Shown here: in pieces, positions 52,563 to 60,721 of the stretch
Layout of the letters: each line of letters opens with the position of its first letter
Numbering within the stretch: position 1 is the first letter of the stretch
Assembly (NCBI RefSeq): GCF_014202505.1
Contig: NZ_JACHGW010000004.1
Location: forward strand, 310,001 to 374,000
DNA: 64,000 nucleotides
Direction: 5' to 3'
From: Armatimonas rosea
Lineage (GTDB): Bacteria > Armatimonadota > Armatimonadia > Armatimonadales > Armatimonadaceae
Position numbers and translations under genes: made by a program
Notes under the pieces: generated by a model
The model's database searches: none
What the model was told of the DNA's origin: nothing
The model's input: only the letters and a program-made list of their open reading frames with translations

Positions 52563-53457
52563 GGTTCTCCACGCGGGTGACAGCCATCCCGAGAGGCCCG
52601 AGGTGGCGGGTGAGCAGCTCCTCCAGGGTCTCGTTGCGGGCATCGAACTGCACCTTGCGGTCGGACTGTGGGATATCGATCACCGTGATCCCTTGGCCAT
52701 AGCGCCGGGCTAGGTCCTCAAGGCCTTGGGGCGTCAAGGGGAGCTCACCGCCCCCAAAGGAGAGGCGGGTGGTCGCGGGCAGCTCTTGCTCCAGGGGCGT
52801 GATCACCCACTGCTCCCCACGCACCGCCTCCGCGACCCAGGAGAGCTTGAACGTGCAGACATCCATCCCCGCCGCAACGGGAACTTCCAGAGAGCGGTTT
52901 GTCGGGAGGGTCACACTGGTTGGCTGGGACGCACCGGGCACTAGCACCCGCACCGTACCGCTCTTTGCATTCTCCAGAGCCAGTGAGAACGAGACTACCG
53001 TGTCGCTCGGCTGGAGCTTGGAGAGCTTCAGCGCCGGAGCCGGACCGGCAACCGTGGGGCTGGCACTCGTCTTGGACACTCCAGAAACCACGCCTGCCGA
53101 CTGGACGGTCGTGGGCTTTGGGTAGAAGAAATTCCACAGCACGGAGGCGAGAGCACCGCCCGCAAGCGCAGAGCCGAGGGCGACCCGTCCTAGGTTGGGA
53201 AGCCAGCCGCGCCAGCTACGCTTCTGGGCGGCCTCGTTCTCACGCTCGATCCGAGCGATCACATTGTCTGCAAAGAAAAGAGGAGGGTCTACCTCCGGCA
53301 AGTCGTTTAAGTGCCGTGTGATCCCACGAAGCAGGGCTTCGTCTGTGCGCGCTTCCGGGCTCGTGGCCAGAAATGCTTGCACTTGCTTCATCTTTTCCGC
53401 AGGAAGAGTACCTTCGATATAATCCGACGCGAGCTCGCGCCACTGCTTCAAGTCCAT
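52537..53457 (-). CDS. Membrane anti-sigma-like protein with STN-like C-terminus
   Basis: 306 residues: a cytoplasmic helical region (LASDYIEGTLPAEKMKQVQA, like anti-sigma N-termini but without zinc-binding residues), one membrane helix (about 88-112), a Ser/Thr linker, a beta domain, and a last ~65 residues (LARRYGQGITVIDIP, ETLEELLTRHLGPLG) like the STN/secretin short domain. It follows the ECF sigma gene by 10 bases, so sigma inhibition is its likely job. Confidence 0.7.
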   Translation of the reverse strand: MDLKQWRELASDYIEGTLPAEKMKQVQAFLATSPEARTDEALLRGITRHLNDLPEVDPPLFFADNVIARIERENEAAQKRSWRGWLPNLGRVALGSALAGGALASVLWNFFYPKPTTVQSAGVVSGVSKTSASPTVAGPAPALKLSKLQPSDTVVSFSLALENAKSGTVRVLVPGASQPTSVTLPTNRSLEVPVAAGMDVCTFKLSWVAEAVRGEQWVITPLEQELPATTRLSFGGGELPLTPQGLEDLARRYGQGITVIDIPQSDRKVQFDARNETLEELLTRHLGPLGMAVTRVENRVVVIAKP

Positions 53458-53467
53458 GATATTTACC

Positions 53468-54082
53468 TTACTGGAGTGTAGGACTTTCGTAGATTCCGAA
53501 AAGTTCCGCCACTTTGCCCAGCCGATCCCGCAGCGCCAGGCGGGCGCGGTTCAGGCGCGACTTGACCGTGCCAATCGGGAGCTGGGTCAGGTCCGCGATC
53601 TCTTCGTAGGCGAGGCCCTGGTTGTGGTACATGACAATCATCACCCGCTGGGCCTCCGGGAGGGTGTGGATCGCCTTCTCCAGGATCATGCGCCGCTCCT
53701 CCCCTTCCATCAGCGCCTCGGGGCCGGGGGAGGCGTCTTCAAACTGCCGCGTGACCGTGTTTTCGTCGAGCTCCATCGACTCATCCAGCGACGTGGTCGG
53801 GCGGGAGCGCTTTTTCTTGCGGTCATCGAGGAAGACATTCGTCACAATCCGGTGGATCCAGGTGGAGAACTGCGCCTCCCCGCGAAACGACTTGAGGTTG
53901 TTCCAGGCGCGGACAAAGGCCTCCTGCGCGATATCGGAGGCATCGTCGTGGGAGCCGCTGAGCCGGTAGGCGACATTGTAGACCGTCCGCTCGTAGCGGC
54001 GGACCAGCTTGTCGAAGGCCGCCACATCACCGCGCCGGCTCCGCTCAATGAGCTGCTTCTCTTCTAGCGGGGTCAAGATCAT
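53468..54082 (-). CDS. ECF-family RNA polymerase sigma factor (RpoE type)
   Basis: 204 residues with region 2 (DDASDIAQEAFVRAWNNL, FSTWIHRIVTNVFLDDR) and region 4 (LAYEEIADLTQLPIGTVKSR). A charged linker separates them. Its start overlaps the stop of the DUF4446 gene (ATGA), and its anti-sigma candidate and tilS follow. tRNA modification may therefore be co-expressed with this stress regulator. Confidence 0.93.
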   Translation of the reverse strand: MILTPLEEKQLIERSRRGDVAAFDKLVRRYERTVYNVAYRLSGSHDDASDIAQEAFVRAWNNLKSFRGEAQFSTWIHRIVTNVFLDDRKKKRSRPTTSLDESMELDENTVTRQFEDASPGPEALMEGEERRMILEKAIHTLPEAQRVMIVMYHNQGLAYEEIADLTQLPIGTVKSRLNRARLALRDRLGKVAELFGIYESPTLQ

Positions 54083-54609
54083 GCACGCTCTCCGGGGAGG
54101 GTGGCCTCGGAGATGGCGCGCTGCTCCTCGGGGGTCAAGGTCACCTCGGAGCGGCCCCGGACTATCGGCTTGGCGTAGACCCGCATCTCCTGGCGCGAGT
54201 AGAGCCCGCTGAGCACGAGACCGTTATTGGCATCATCGAGCAGCGCCAGCGAGAAGCTCTGCTGCCCACCCACATTGGCAAAGGCATCGTAGCGGTGGAG
54301 GCCCACACGCCGCAGGGTCTGACGCAGGGAGTCCGTGTTGGCGCTCGATGTGGTCAGGGCACGGTCCATCTCGGCGCGAAACTGTGTGACATTTTTGGCA
54401 TAGTCGAGCAACAGCTCCTCCAGCGAGTCCCCGCTCACGCCCCGTAGCATCCGTGCCTGACGCCGTGCAAGCCCACGGAGCCGCACGAGCGCGACAAGCG
54501 CAAGTACCAGAATTACCCCGTTTCCCCCGAGCAAGACCAGTAGAGCAAGCCCAGGCTGCTGCTGTACCCACTGAACCAGCCCGCCCATTGCCCCGTTCAG
54601 GCCCTCCAT
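54079..54609 (-). CDS. DUF4446 family membrane protein
   Basis: 176 residues: one membrane helix (ALLVLLGGNGVILVLALVAL), a coiled-coil stretch and the DUF4446 core (LRRVGLHRYDAFANVGGQQS, FSLALLDDANNGLVLSGLYS). DUF4446 genes commonly lie beside parB, as here (divergent, 54 bp between starts). GGAGG precedes the ATG. It is first gene of the sigma-anti-sigma-tilS operon. Confidence 0.88.
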   Translation of the reverse strand: MEGLNGAMGGLVQWVQQQPGLALLVLLGGNGVILVLALVALVRLRGLARRQARMLRGVSGDSLEELLLDYAKNVTQFRAEMDRALTTSSANTDSLRQTLRRVGLHRYDAFANVGGQQSFSLALLDDANNGLVLSGLYSRQEMRVYAKPIVRGRSEVTLTPEEQRAISEATLPGERA

Positions 54610-54640
54610 AGCAATCCTCCAGTTTCTGTGCCTCTCAACC

Positions 54641-54646
54641 TACAAT
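54641..54646 (+). promoter_or_regulatory. parB -10 box
   Basis: TACAAT with 17 bases to the ATG; the transcript would have a short leader containing GAGAGAG, a usable ribosome site. Unlike many genes here it is not leaderless. Confidence 0.55.
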
Positions 54647-54663
54647 GACATAGAGAGAGTCAT

Positions 54664-55842
54664 ATGGCATCAGAAAACCTTTCCCTTGACAAGATTCGTC
54701 CCAACGAAAATCAACCGCGTCGAACATTTTATCAGGAATCTCTGGAAGAGTTAGCCGCGTCGATCAAAGAGCGTGGTGTCCTGCAGCCAATCGTGGTTCG
54801 TCCCTTGACAGGAAAGGACAAGGGCTTCTACCAGATTGTCATGGGCGAGCGCCGCTACCGTGCCAGCAAGATGCTGGGCATGGCGACCATCCCCGCGATT
54901 ATCCGTGACCTCAGCGATGAAGATGCCGCCACCGATGCTCTCCTGGAGAACTACCAGCGCGAGGACATGAATGTCATCGAGAAGGCACGGGCGATCCAGG
55001 GCCTTCTCCAGCACATGAGCTACGAGAAGATCGCCAAGACACTCGGAGTCTCAGAGGCGACTGTCCGGCGGACCCTGGAGCTTCTAGAGCTGCCGATTCC
55101 CATCCAGCAAGAGCTGATCCAGAACCCCGCCAAGGGCGCGCTGTTCCAAGAGGGCCACGCGCGCGTGCTGCTGGGGATCAACGACGATACCGCGAGCCAG
55201 CTGCGCTTGGTCGAGAAGGTCAAGAACGAGAAGCTCAATATCTCGGACCTTGAGAAGATTCTGACCGCGATCAAGCAGTTCCCCAACAAGAAAGAGGCGT
55301 TTCTGCGTGTCTCGGTGGGCGTGACCGAGCAGATGCTACGGAGTCTGGGTGCCCGCGAAGAGCGCAAGAAGCCCTACAAGTCCCAGACCGCCGAGCAGCA
55401 CCTCAAGAGTATCGAGAAGCAGGCCTCCACCCTCGCGGACATGATGGACGACCGCATTGGGGAGTTCCTCTCCGCGGAGCAGATGAACCAGCTCCTGGCC
55501 ACCACGGCGGAGCTCCAGCGCGATCTGGAGAACTTCAATACCAAGATCCGCGACTCGCTGGCCACCAAGGACTTTGGCTTCCGCGAGGTCTATATCCACT
55601 GCCCGCTCTGTGGCCGCGTCGAGCTGATTGGCTCCGTGCGCTGCTCGGTGTGCTGGACCATCCTGCGGCGCTGCTACGACTGCGGCAACTACGACCGCAA
55701 CTTTGAGAAGTGTGGCATCACCGGTGCCAAGATCTTTGTGGCCGAGGCGGAGAACCCCAAGGAGCACTCCAAGAGCTACCGCTGCCCCATGTACAAGCCC
55801 AAGTTCGACACGCAGGCGACCCGCCTCAAGATGGTTGCCTAG
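54664..55842 (+). CDS. ParB/Spo0J-like partition protein with C-terminal cysteine-rich ribbon
   Basis: 392 residues. An N-terminal CTPase/ParB domain with GERRYRASKMLGM (box II) and LLENYQREDMNVIEKARA, then a helix-turn-helix (SYEKIAKTLGVSEATVRRTL). The C-terminus is unusual: two or more CxxC pairs (YIHCPLCGRVELIG, RCSVCWTIL, CYDCGNYDRNFEKCG, CPMYKPKF) that should bind zinc, in place of the short dimerisation domain. No parA or parS cluster is visible. It may be a chromosome partition protein or a ParB-like regulator. Confidence 0.88.
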   Translation: MASENLSLDKIRPNENQPRRTFYQESLEELAASIKERGVLQPIVVRPLTGKDKGFYQIVMGERRYRASKMLGMATIPAIIRDLSDEDAATDALLENYQREDMNVIEKARAIQGLLQHMSYEKIAKTLGVSEATVRRTLELLELPIPIQQELIQNPAKGALFQEGHARVLLGINDDTASQLRLVEKVKNEKLNISDLEKILTAIKQFPNKKEAFLRVSVGVTEQMLRSLGAREERKKPYKSQTAEQHLKSIEKQASTLADMMDDRIGEFLSAEQMNQLLATTAELQRDLENFNTKIRDSLATKDFGFREVYIHCPLCGRVELIGSVRCSVCWTILRRCYDCGNYDRNFEKCGITGAKIFVAEAENPKEHSKSYRCPMYKPKFDTQATRLKMVA

Positions 55843-55852
55843 CCCCACCCCG

Positions 55853-55886
55853 ACACCCAGCGGCTCCCGCTGGGTGTTTTTCTTTT
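55853..55886 (+). terminator. Terminator of parB
   Basis: ACACCCAGCGG-CTC-CCGCTGGGTGT, an 11-bp perfect stem, then TTTTCTTTT. Confidence 0.95.
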
Positions 55887-55907
55887 CTGCTCCCTTGCCC
55901 TAGACGC

Positions 55908-55940
55908 AAAAAAAACGGCCTGCGGAGGTTCCGCGGGCCG
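55908..55940 (-). terminator. Terminator-like hairpin on the - strand with no gene before it
   Basis: CGGCCTGCGG-AGGTT-CCGCGGGCCG (10-bp stem with one G-T) is followed on the - strand by eight T. No - strand gene ends here; the next gene is on the + strand at 56035. It may end an unannotated - strand small RNA or antisense transcript, or be a leftover. Confidence 0.6.
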
Positions 55941-56034
55941 CTGTCAAGTTAGGTGGTAGAAAGGAGATATACTTATTCTTGGAGCCGAGCGGTAAAATCT
56001 TTAGCACCGGCACCAAAAATCCGCGGACTATTTT

Positions 56035-56484
56035 ATGAACCTCAACCCCTTTGCGAGTAACCTGGTCGTTGTCTGGTACCTGAGCCTCTCTCTGGTGCTC
56101 ACCGGCGTGGTGATCGGGCTGACCCTGGCCCTCCACAAGCTCAATGCGCGCCTTGAGGCTCTCACCAGCCAGGTCGAGCCTGTGCTGCAAAAAGCGGACC
56201 TCGCCCTCGCCCTGGCCAATGAGAAGCTAGAGTCGATTGGAAGCGCCACCGAGAGCCTCCTGGCCCACACCGAGGCGGTCGCCACCACGGTTGAGGCCAA
56301 GACCGAGACAACCTCGCGGCTGGTTCAAAAGACCATCCACGCTCCTTTTGTGAGCGCCAACGCGCTCCTGGCCGGTGTGGCAGCCGGCGCGAAGGCACTT
56401 CGTGCGGGCTCCACAGCGCGTGTGCTACAATCCCCTAAACCCCAAACACCCCTTCAAGAGGAACCTAACCATGGCAAACAATAA
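56035..56484 (+). CDS. DUF948-like single-pass membrane protein
   Basis: 149 residues: an N-terminal membrane helix (VVWYLSLSLVLTGVVIGLTLAL) and a long coiled coil (KLNARLEALTSQVEPVLQKA), as in DUF948/general-stress-type proteins often found next to YtxH proteins. The YtxH gene follows with 14-bp overlap. A possible -10 (GGTAAAAT near 55991) lies upstream with a ~40-base leader. Confidence 0.75.
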   Translation: MNLNPFASNLVVVWYLSLSLVLTGVVIGLTLALHKLNARLEALTSQVEPVLQKADLALALANEKLESIGSATESLLAHTEAVATTVEAKTETTSRLVQKTIHAPFVSANALLAGVAAGAKALRAGSTARVLQSPKPQTPLQEEPNHGKQ

Positions 56485-56782
56485 GAGTGATTTTCTCGTC
56501 GGCTTTCTGATCGGTGGTGCTCTAGGCGCCGCTGTCGCGCTGCTCTATGCCCCGCAGAGCGGCGATGAGACCCGCGGAAAGCTCAAGGAGAAGAGCGGCG
56601 AGCTCAAGGACAAGACCAGCGAGACCTACGAGAAAGCCCGCACCAAGGCCACCGAGGTCGGGGGGCAGCTCAAGGATAAGACCACGACCCTCGCCTCGAC
56701 CGTCAAAGAGTCCGCCACCAGTGTCGCCTCGCGAATCGGCAAGCGAGGTGCCGCCGAGGAACCCGAGGCTGCTGGGGCCTAA
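56471..56782 (+). CDS. YtxH domain protein
   Basis: 103 residues: a glycine/alanine-rich membrane helix (FLVGFLIGGALGAAVALLYAP) with the YtxH signature APQSGDETRGKLKEK, then repeated Lys/Glu heptads (KSGELKDKTSETYEKA). Such proteins are envelope or stress proteins of unclear function. AGAGGAA precedes the ATG. Confidence 0.87.
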   Translation: MANNKSDFLVGFLIGGALGAAVALLYAPQSGDETRGKLKEKSGELKDKTSETYEKARTKATEVGGQLKDKTTTLASTVKESATSVASRIGKRGAAEEPEAAGA

Positions 56783-56800
56783 CCGCGCTCAACTTCCCTA

Positions 56801-56863
56801 AAATCGCGCCGCTCTCACTATGAATTATTTCGCTGTGGGAGCCGGCGCGATTTGCTTTATAAT
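56801..56863 (+). promoter_or_regulatory. Inverted repeat (YtxH terminator) abutting the metalloprotease promoter
   Basis: AAATCGCGCC-GCTCTCAC (56801-56818) pairs with GTGGGAGCCGGCGCGATTT (56835-56853), a ~18-bp stem with one bulge and one mismatch. TATAAT (56858-56863) begins 5 bases later, so the hairpin covers the -35 region of the next gene. It may end the YtxH transcript, control the next promoter, or both. Confidence 0.65.
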
Positions 56864-56904
56864 CTCCGCAGGTTGTGTACACCTATCACCAACAAGGAAC
56901 TCTC

Positions 56905-57924
56905 ATGAACAAAACTCTCATCGCTTCTAGCCTCTCTCTACTGGGCGTCGTCGCCCTCACAGGGTTTGTCGGCCTCAACAGTGCCAAGAGTGCGCCACAA
57001 AACTCTCCGGCGGTGATCATTGGCTCGGGGAGCTGGCAGAACAAGGCGGCCTTTGTTGCCAGCGGCGCACGGTGCCCGGTTCCCACCCCCGATGCCCTCA
57101 CCCTCCAGATGATTGAGTCCGATCTCGCCCTGACCCGCACGGTCCGTGATGCCGCGCGGTTGGGGCAGTTCTCTGCCTTCTCCCGTGGCGCGGGCACGGT
57201 GACCATCCCGGTCTACTTCCACGTGATCACCAACACCTCCGGCGCGGGCAACCTCACCGATGCCCAGATCCAGGCCCAGATCGATGTTCTCAACAAGGCC
57301 TACTCCGGGCTGGATAAGCTCCCCAATGGCACGACCCCCAACGGTGCGACGGTAAACACCCCCTTCCGGTTCGTGCTGGCCACCGGTGGGATCGACCGCA
57401 CTGCAAACAACACCTGGTACACGGTTGGCTACGGTACGACAGCCGAGACCCAGATGAAGACCGCACTCCGACGGGGCGGTGCCGGGGACCTCAACCTCTA
57501 CTCCGCCAATATCGGCGGGGGGCTCCTGGGCTGGGCAACCTTCCCCTCTAGCTACTCCTCCAATCCCAAGAACGACGGTGTCGTGCTCTTGACCTCGTCG
57601 CTGCCGGGCGGCTCCGCAGCTCCCTACAACCTGGGCGACACCGCCACCCACGAGGTGGGCCACTGGCTCGGCCTCTACCACACCTTCCAGGGTGGCTGTT
57701 CTGCCACCAATGACAGTGTCAGCGATACCAACGCCGAGCGTACGTCGTTCTTTGGCACCTGGACCACGACCACTATCCCCGACACCTGCACGGGCAACAA
57801 GTACCCGGGCCGCGACCCGGTCGAGAACTTCATGGACTACACCGACGATGCCTACATGTACCGGTTCACGCAGGGCCAGGCAGACCGCATGGACCTCTCG
57901 GTGATTACGTACCGTGGTCTTTAG
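56905..57924 (+). CDS. Secreted M43-type (cytophagalysin-like) zinc metalloprotease
   Basis: 339 residues with a signal peptide (MNKTLIASSLSLLGVVALTG), a pro-region and a metzincin domain. The zinc site is THEVGHWLGLYHTF (HExxHxxxxxH read as HEVGHWLGLYH) and the Met-turn is NFMDYTDD. PVYFHVITNTSGAGNLTD opens the catalytic domain, as in M43 enzymes. It likely digests proteins outside the cell. AAGGAA precedes the ATG. The 3' end overlaps the ABC ATPase gene by 20 bp. Confidence 0.92.
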   Translation: MNKTLIASSLSLLGVVALTGFVGLNSAKSAPQNSPAVIIGSGSWQNKAAFVASGARCPVPTPDALTLQMIESDLALTRTVRDAARLGQFSAFSRGAGTVTIPVYFHVITNTSGAGNLTDAQIQAQIDVLNKAYSGLDKLPNGTTPNGATVNTPFRFVLATGGIDRTANNTWYTVGYGTTAETQMKTALRRGGAGDLNLYSANIGGGLLGWATFPSSYSSNPKNDGVVLLTSSLPGGSAAPYNLGDTATHEVGHWLGLYHTFQGGCSATNDSVSDTNAERTSFFGTWTTTTIPDTCTGNKYPGRDPVENFMDYTDDAYMYRFTQGQADRMDLSVITYRGL

Positions 57925-58690
57925 TCAGGGAGCTTAGGTACTGCTGGATAACCCCGGCAACATCCTGACTATCTGCAGCGACCCGGGCCTGTGCAAGCCA
58001 CACGGCCCGGGTCGCGACTTTTTTCACCGCCTCCATGTCGTGGCTCACCACGACGATGGTTCGGCCCTCACGCTGGAACTCGGCGATCTTGGCGAGGCAC
58101 TTCTCCTGAAAGAGCGCGTCCCCCACCGCCAGTGTCTCATCCACCAAGACGATCTCCGGGTCGGTGTGGACCGCGACCGCAAACCCAAGCCGCACGAACA
58201 TCCCCGACGAGTATGAGCGCACGGGCATGGTGTAGTACTCCGGCTTGTCAAAGTCCGCAAACGCCAGGATATCGTCGCGCCGTACCTCCATCTGCGCCCG
58301 TGTGAGCCCCAGGATCGAGCCATTGAAGGTGATATTCTGCAGGCCCGTCAGGTCGGGGTGGAAGCCCGCCCCAACCTCCAGAAGCGGAGCCAAGCGCGGG
58401 TGGGTCGGGTCAGCCGAGGCGGGAAAGGTCACTGCCCCCGAGTCGGGCTTCATCACATTGGCAATCAGCGAGAGCAGCGTCGATTTCCCTGAGCCATTGC
58501 GCCCCAGAAGCGCCACCGTCTCCCCTTTCTGAATAGTCAGCGAGACATCATCGAGTGCGGTGATGACCTTTTTTTCGGGTGCTTTTCCGTCAAAGAGCGC
58601 CCCCAGCATCCCTTTTAGACCGGCATAGCCGCTGGACTGGAGGACAAAGCGCTTGTGGACGTGCTCTAGCTGGATCGCGGGCAGGCTCAT
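57905..58690 (-). CDS. Polysaccharide/teichoic-acid ABC exporter ATP-binding protein (Wzt/TagH type)
   Basis: 261 residues: Walker A LLGRNGSGKSTLLSLI, GAGFHPDLTGLQNITFNG, signature RSYSSGMFVRLGFAVA and Walker B IVLVDETLAVGDALFQ, all typical of the Wzt/KpsT/TagH subgroup. It lacks the carbohydrate-binding C-terminal domain of some Wzt proteins. The start overlaps the permease stop (ATGA). It powers export of a lipid-linked surface polymer. Confidence 0.94.
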   Translation of the reverse strand: MSLPAIQLEHVHKRFVLQSSGYAGLKGMLGALFDGKAPEKKVITALDDVSLTIQKGETVALLGRNGSGKSTLLSLIANVMKPDSGAVTFPASADPTHPRLAPLLEVGAGFHPDLTGLQNITFNGSILGLTRAQMEVRRDDILAFADFDKPEYYTMPVRSYSSGMFVRLGFAVAVHTDPEIVLVDETLAVGDALFQEKCLAKIAEFQREGRTIVVVSHDMEAVKKVATRAVWLAQARVAADSQDVAGVIQQYLSSLTKDHGT

Positions 58691-59568
58691 AGCTGCTCCA
58701 CAAAGCGCCACTTGCGGCTATTGAAGAAGGCATAGCCCCCAATAAAAGTCGCGACACAGACCACGAACGCAAGCCAGAAGTACGGCCACGGGACCCCAAG
58801 GTTAATGTAGATAGGGTCTTTAATCCCCGGGACCTCGGCCTTGGGCGGGATGGGAAGCAGGAACGCCCGGTAGCTGGTCAGGATCACCGTCATGGGGTTG
58901 AGCAGGTAGAGCGTGTAGACAAACGACGGTACTTTCTCGGAGAAGCGCACCTGCTCCAGGAAGTACATGATCGGCACGGCGTAGAACAGCAGGTCTAGCG
59001 CCACCGCAGTCAGGAACTTAACATCCTCGAAAAACACATTCAGTGCTGAGAGAAACAGCGCGATCCCCCCGATCAGCAGGGTCTGCATCACCACCAAGAG
59101 CGGGAGGAGGAGAAGCTCGCGGGGCGGCAGGGTCAGGCTGTGGTGGGTGAGAGAGTCGCGGATATAGAGAAAGGCGAGCAGCGGGAACAGCACGACTCCC
59201 AGCGAGAGCAAGAAGTGCCGCAGGTTCGCCACGGTGGTCGCCAGCGGAAGGAGCTCACGGGGAAAGTAGACCTTGCGCACGAGACCGAGTTGCTTGGAGA
59301 CCGCATCGCCGGCATCCAAGACCCCCGTGAGAAAGTAAGTCCAGGGAAAAAACGCCGCGAGGACATAGGCAGCGTAGTTATCGACTTTGCTGTTAAAGAC
59401 GAAGTAAAAAACGGCCCAGAGGATCAAGGCACGGACAATGGGGTTTGCCAGCGACCAAGCGATTCCTAGCTTGGAGTTTTTGTAGCGAACATCGAGCTCG
59501 CGCTGGACGAGGTTGTGAAACAGCTCCCGGTAGCGCCATGCTTCGCGGGCTTCTTGAAAGAGGCTCAT
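58687..59568 (-). CDS. Polysaccharide ABC exporter permease (Wzm/TagG type)
   Basis: 293 residues with six membrane helices and the ABC-2/Wzm pattern (QRELDVRYKNSKLGIAWSLA near the start, LLNPMTVILTSYRAFLLP before the last loop). It pairs with the Wzt-type ATPase. No glycosyltransferase cluster adjoins it; the nearest is at 28 kb. A small HTH gene lies 9 bases upstream. Confidence 0.94.
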   Translation of the reverse strand: MSLFQEAREAWRYRELFHNLVQRELDVRYKNSKLGIAWSLANPIVRALILWAVFYFVFNSKVDNYAAYVLAAFFPWTYFLTGVLDAGDAVSKQLGLVRKVYFPRELLPLATTVANLRHFLLSLGVVLFPLLAFLYIRDSLTHHSLTLPPRELLLLPLLVVMQTLLIGGIALFLSALNVFFEDVKFLTAVALDLLFYAVPIMYFLEQVRFSEKVPSFVYTLYLLNPMTVILTSYRAFLLPIPPKAEVPGIKDPIYINLGVPWPYFWLAFVVCVATFIGGYAFFNSRKWRFVEQL

Positions 59569-59577
59569 GCCCCTTCT

Positions 59578-59772
59578 TTACTCTTCTTCGTCGCGAGCGG
59601 GTTCCAAGAGCTTGAGGAGATCTTCGCGATGGATGAGCACTTTTCGCTTGCCTGCAACCCGGAAGGCCTTGAGCTTGCCCTGTCGGATGTACGAACGGAT
59701 ACTGGATTGCGACAGCTGCAGGTAGTTTGCCGCCTGTTCCACTGTCAGAAGTTCCCTGTTTTCCGCATCCAT
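59578..59772 (-). CDS. Excisionase-type (MerR-like) helix-turn-helix protein
   Basis: 64 residues: LLTVEQAANYLQLSQSSIRS YIRQGKLKAF and KRKVLIHREDLLKLLE match the excisionase-family DNA-binding domain. An in-frame ATG at 59814 would add 14 residues and sits 11 bases after a TATACT. It is transcribed just ahead of the exporter genes, so it may regulate them. No integrase or phage gene is near, so a phage origin is not supported. Confidence 0.8.
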   Translation of the reverse strand: MDAENRELLTVEQAANYLQLSQSSIRSYIRQGKLKAFRVAGKRKVLIHREDLLKLLEPARDEEE

Positions 59773-59926
59773 CGTCTCGTTCGTTTCTCCTGTCTGCACC
59801 GGGATGCCAGGCATCCTGTCGTGAAAGTATAACCCCTGCCCTCTGGAATGTCAAGCGCTTGGCAGGAAATATCAAGAGGTGAATAAGGCATTCAAAAAGC
59901 GCTAAGAACTCGGGTATAAAAGAAGC

Positions 59927-60721
59927 ATGGCACAGGTAGGTATCTTTGGCGGGTCGGGTCTCTATCAGCTCCTCACGGGTACGGTCGAGGAGCGCTGGAT
60001 CGAAACTCCCTACGGCCCCCCCTCGGATAAAGTCGTTTTAGGGGAGCTGGGAGGCCGGGAGGTGGCGTTTCTGCCGCGGCACGGGCGAGGGCACACGATC
60101 CCTCCCCATAAGATCAACTACCGCGCGAATCTCTGGGCGATGAAGGCGCTCGGGGTGGAGGCGGTGATCGGGCCGTGCGCAGTGGGCTCGCTCCAGAAAC
60201 ACATCGAGCCTGGCCATATTGTTCTCTGTGACCAGTTTGTGGACCGCACGACCGGCCGGGCCGATACGTTTTTTGAGGGCCCTATTGTCACCCATGTCTC
60301 CGCGGCGGAGCCCTACTGCCCGATCCTGCGCGCCCACGCGCTCGCGGTCTGCCAGAGGCGCGGTGTCGCGGTGCACGAGAGTGGGACCATGGTGGTGATC
60401 AATGGGCCGCGCTTCTCCACCAAGGCGGAGTCGCGCTGGTTCACGAGCATGGGCTGGGACATTATCGGCATGACCCAGTACCCCGAGGCCTATCTGGCGC
60501 GTGAGCTGGAGCTTCCCTACGTCAACCTCTCGATGGTCACGGACTACGATGCGGGCCTGGTCAGTGACGATGGCGCGGCAGTGACCCATGAGGCGGTCTT
60601 GGAGGTCTTTGCGGCCAATATCGAGAACCTCCGCGGGCTGCTCGTCGAGCTGGTGCAGTCCCTGCCCGACACCAGTGCCAGCCCCGCGCGAACCGCGCTC
60701 ACAGGTGCACGACTTGGCTAA
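59927..60721 (+). CDS. mtnP: S-methyl-5'-thioadenosine phosphorylase
   Basis: 264 residues. It splits methylthioadenosine into adenine and methylthioribose-1-phosphate for methionine salvage. Family blocks: VGIFGGSGLYQLL, FLPRHGRGHTIPPHKINYRANLWA, TMVVINGPRFSTKAESRWF and SMVTDYDAG. TATAAA (59915-59920) ends 6 bases before the ATG, a leaderless-type promoter. The last codons overlap the start of the ECF sigma gene. Confidence 0.95.
   Translation: MAQVGIFGGSGLYQLLTGTVEERWIETPYGPPSDKVVLGELGGREVAFLPRHGRGHTIPPHKINYRANLWAMKALGVEAVIGPCAVGSLQKHIEPGHIVLCDQFVDRTTGRADTFFEGPIVTHVSAAEPYCPILRAHALAVCQRRGVAVHESGTMVVINGPRFSTKAESRWFTSMGWDIIGMTQYPEAYLARELELPYVNLSMVTDYDAGLVSDDGAAVTHEAVLEVFAANIENLRGLLVELVQSLPDTSASPARTALTGARLG

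Noticed and set aside
55961..55974. AAGGAGATATACTT, which looks like the ribosome site of common expression vectors
   Set aside because: The flanks are native sequence, no ATG follows at the right distance, and no other vector sequence is present. It is chance similarity.
59578..59814. Excisionase-like gene as evidence of a prophage or integrative element
   Set aside because: No integrase, attachment repeats or phage genes are nearby. Such small HTH proteins are common regulators.
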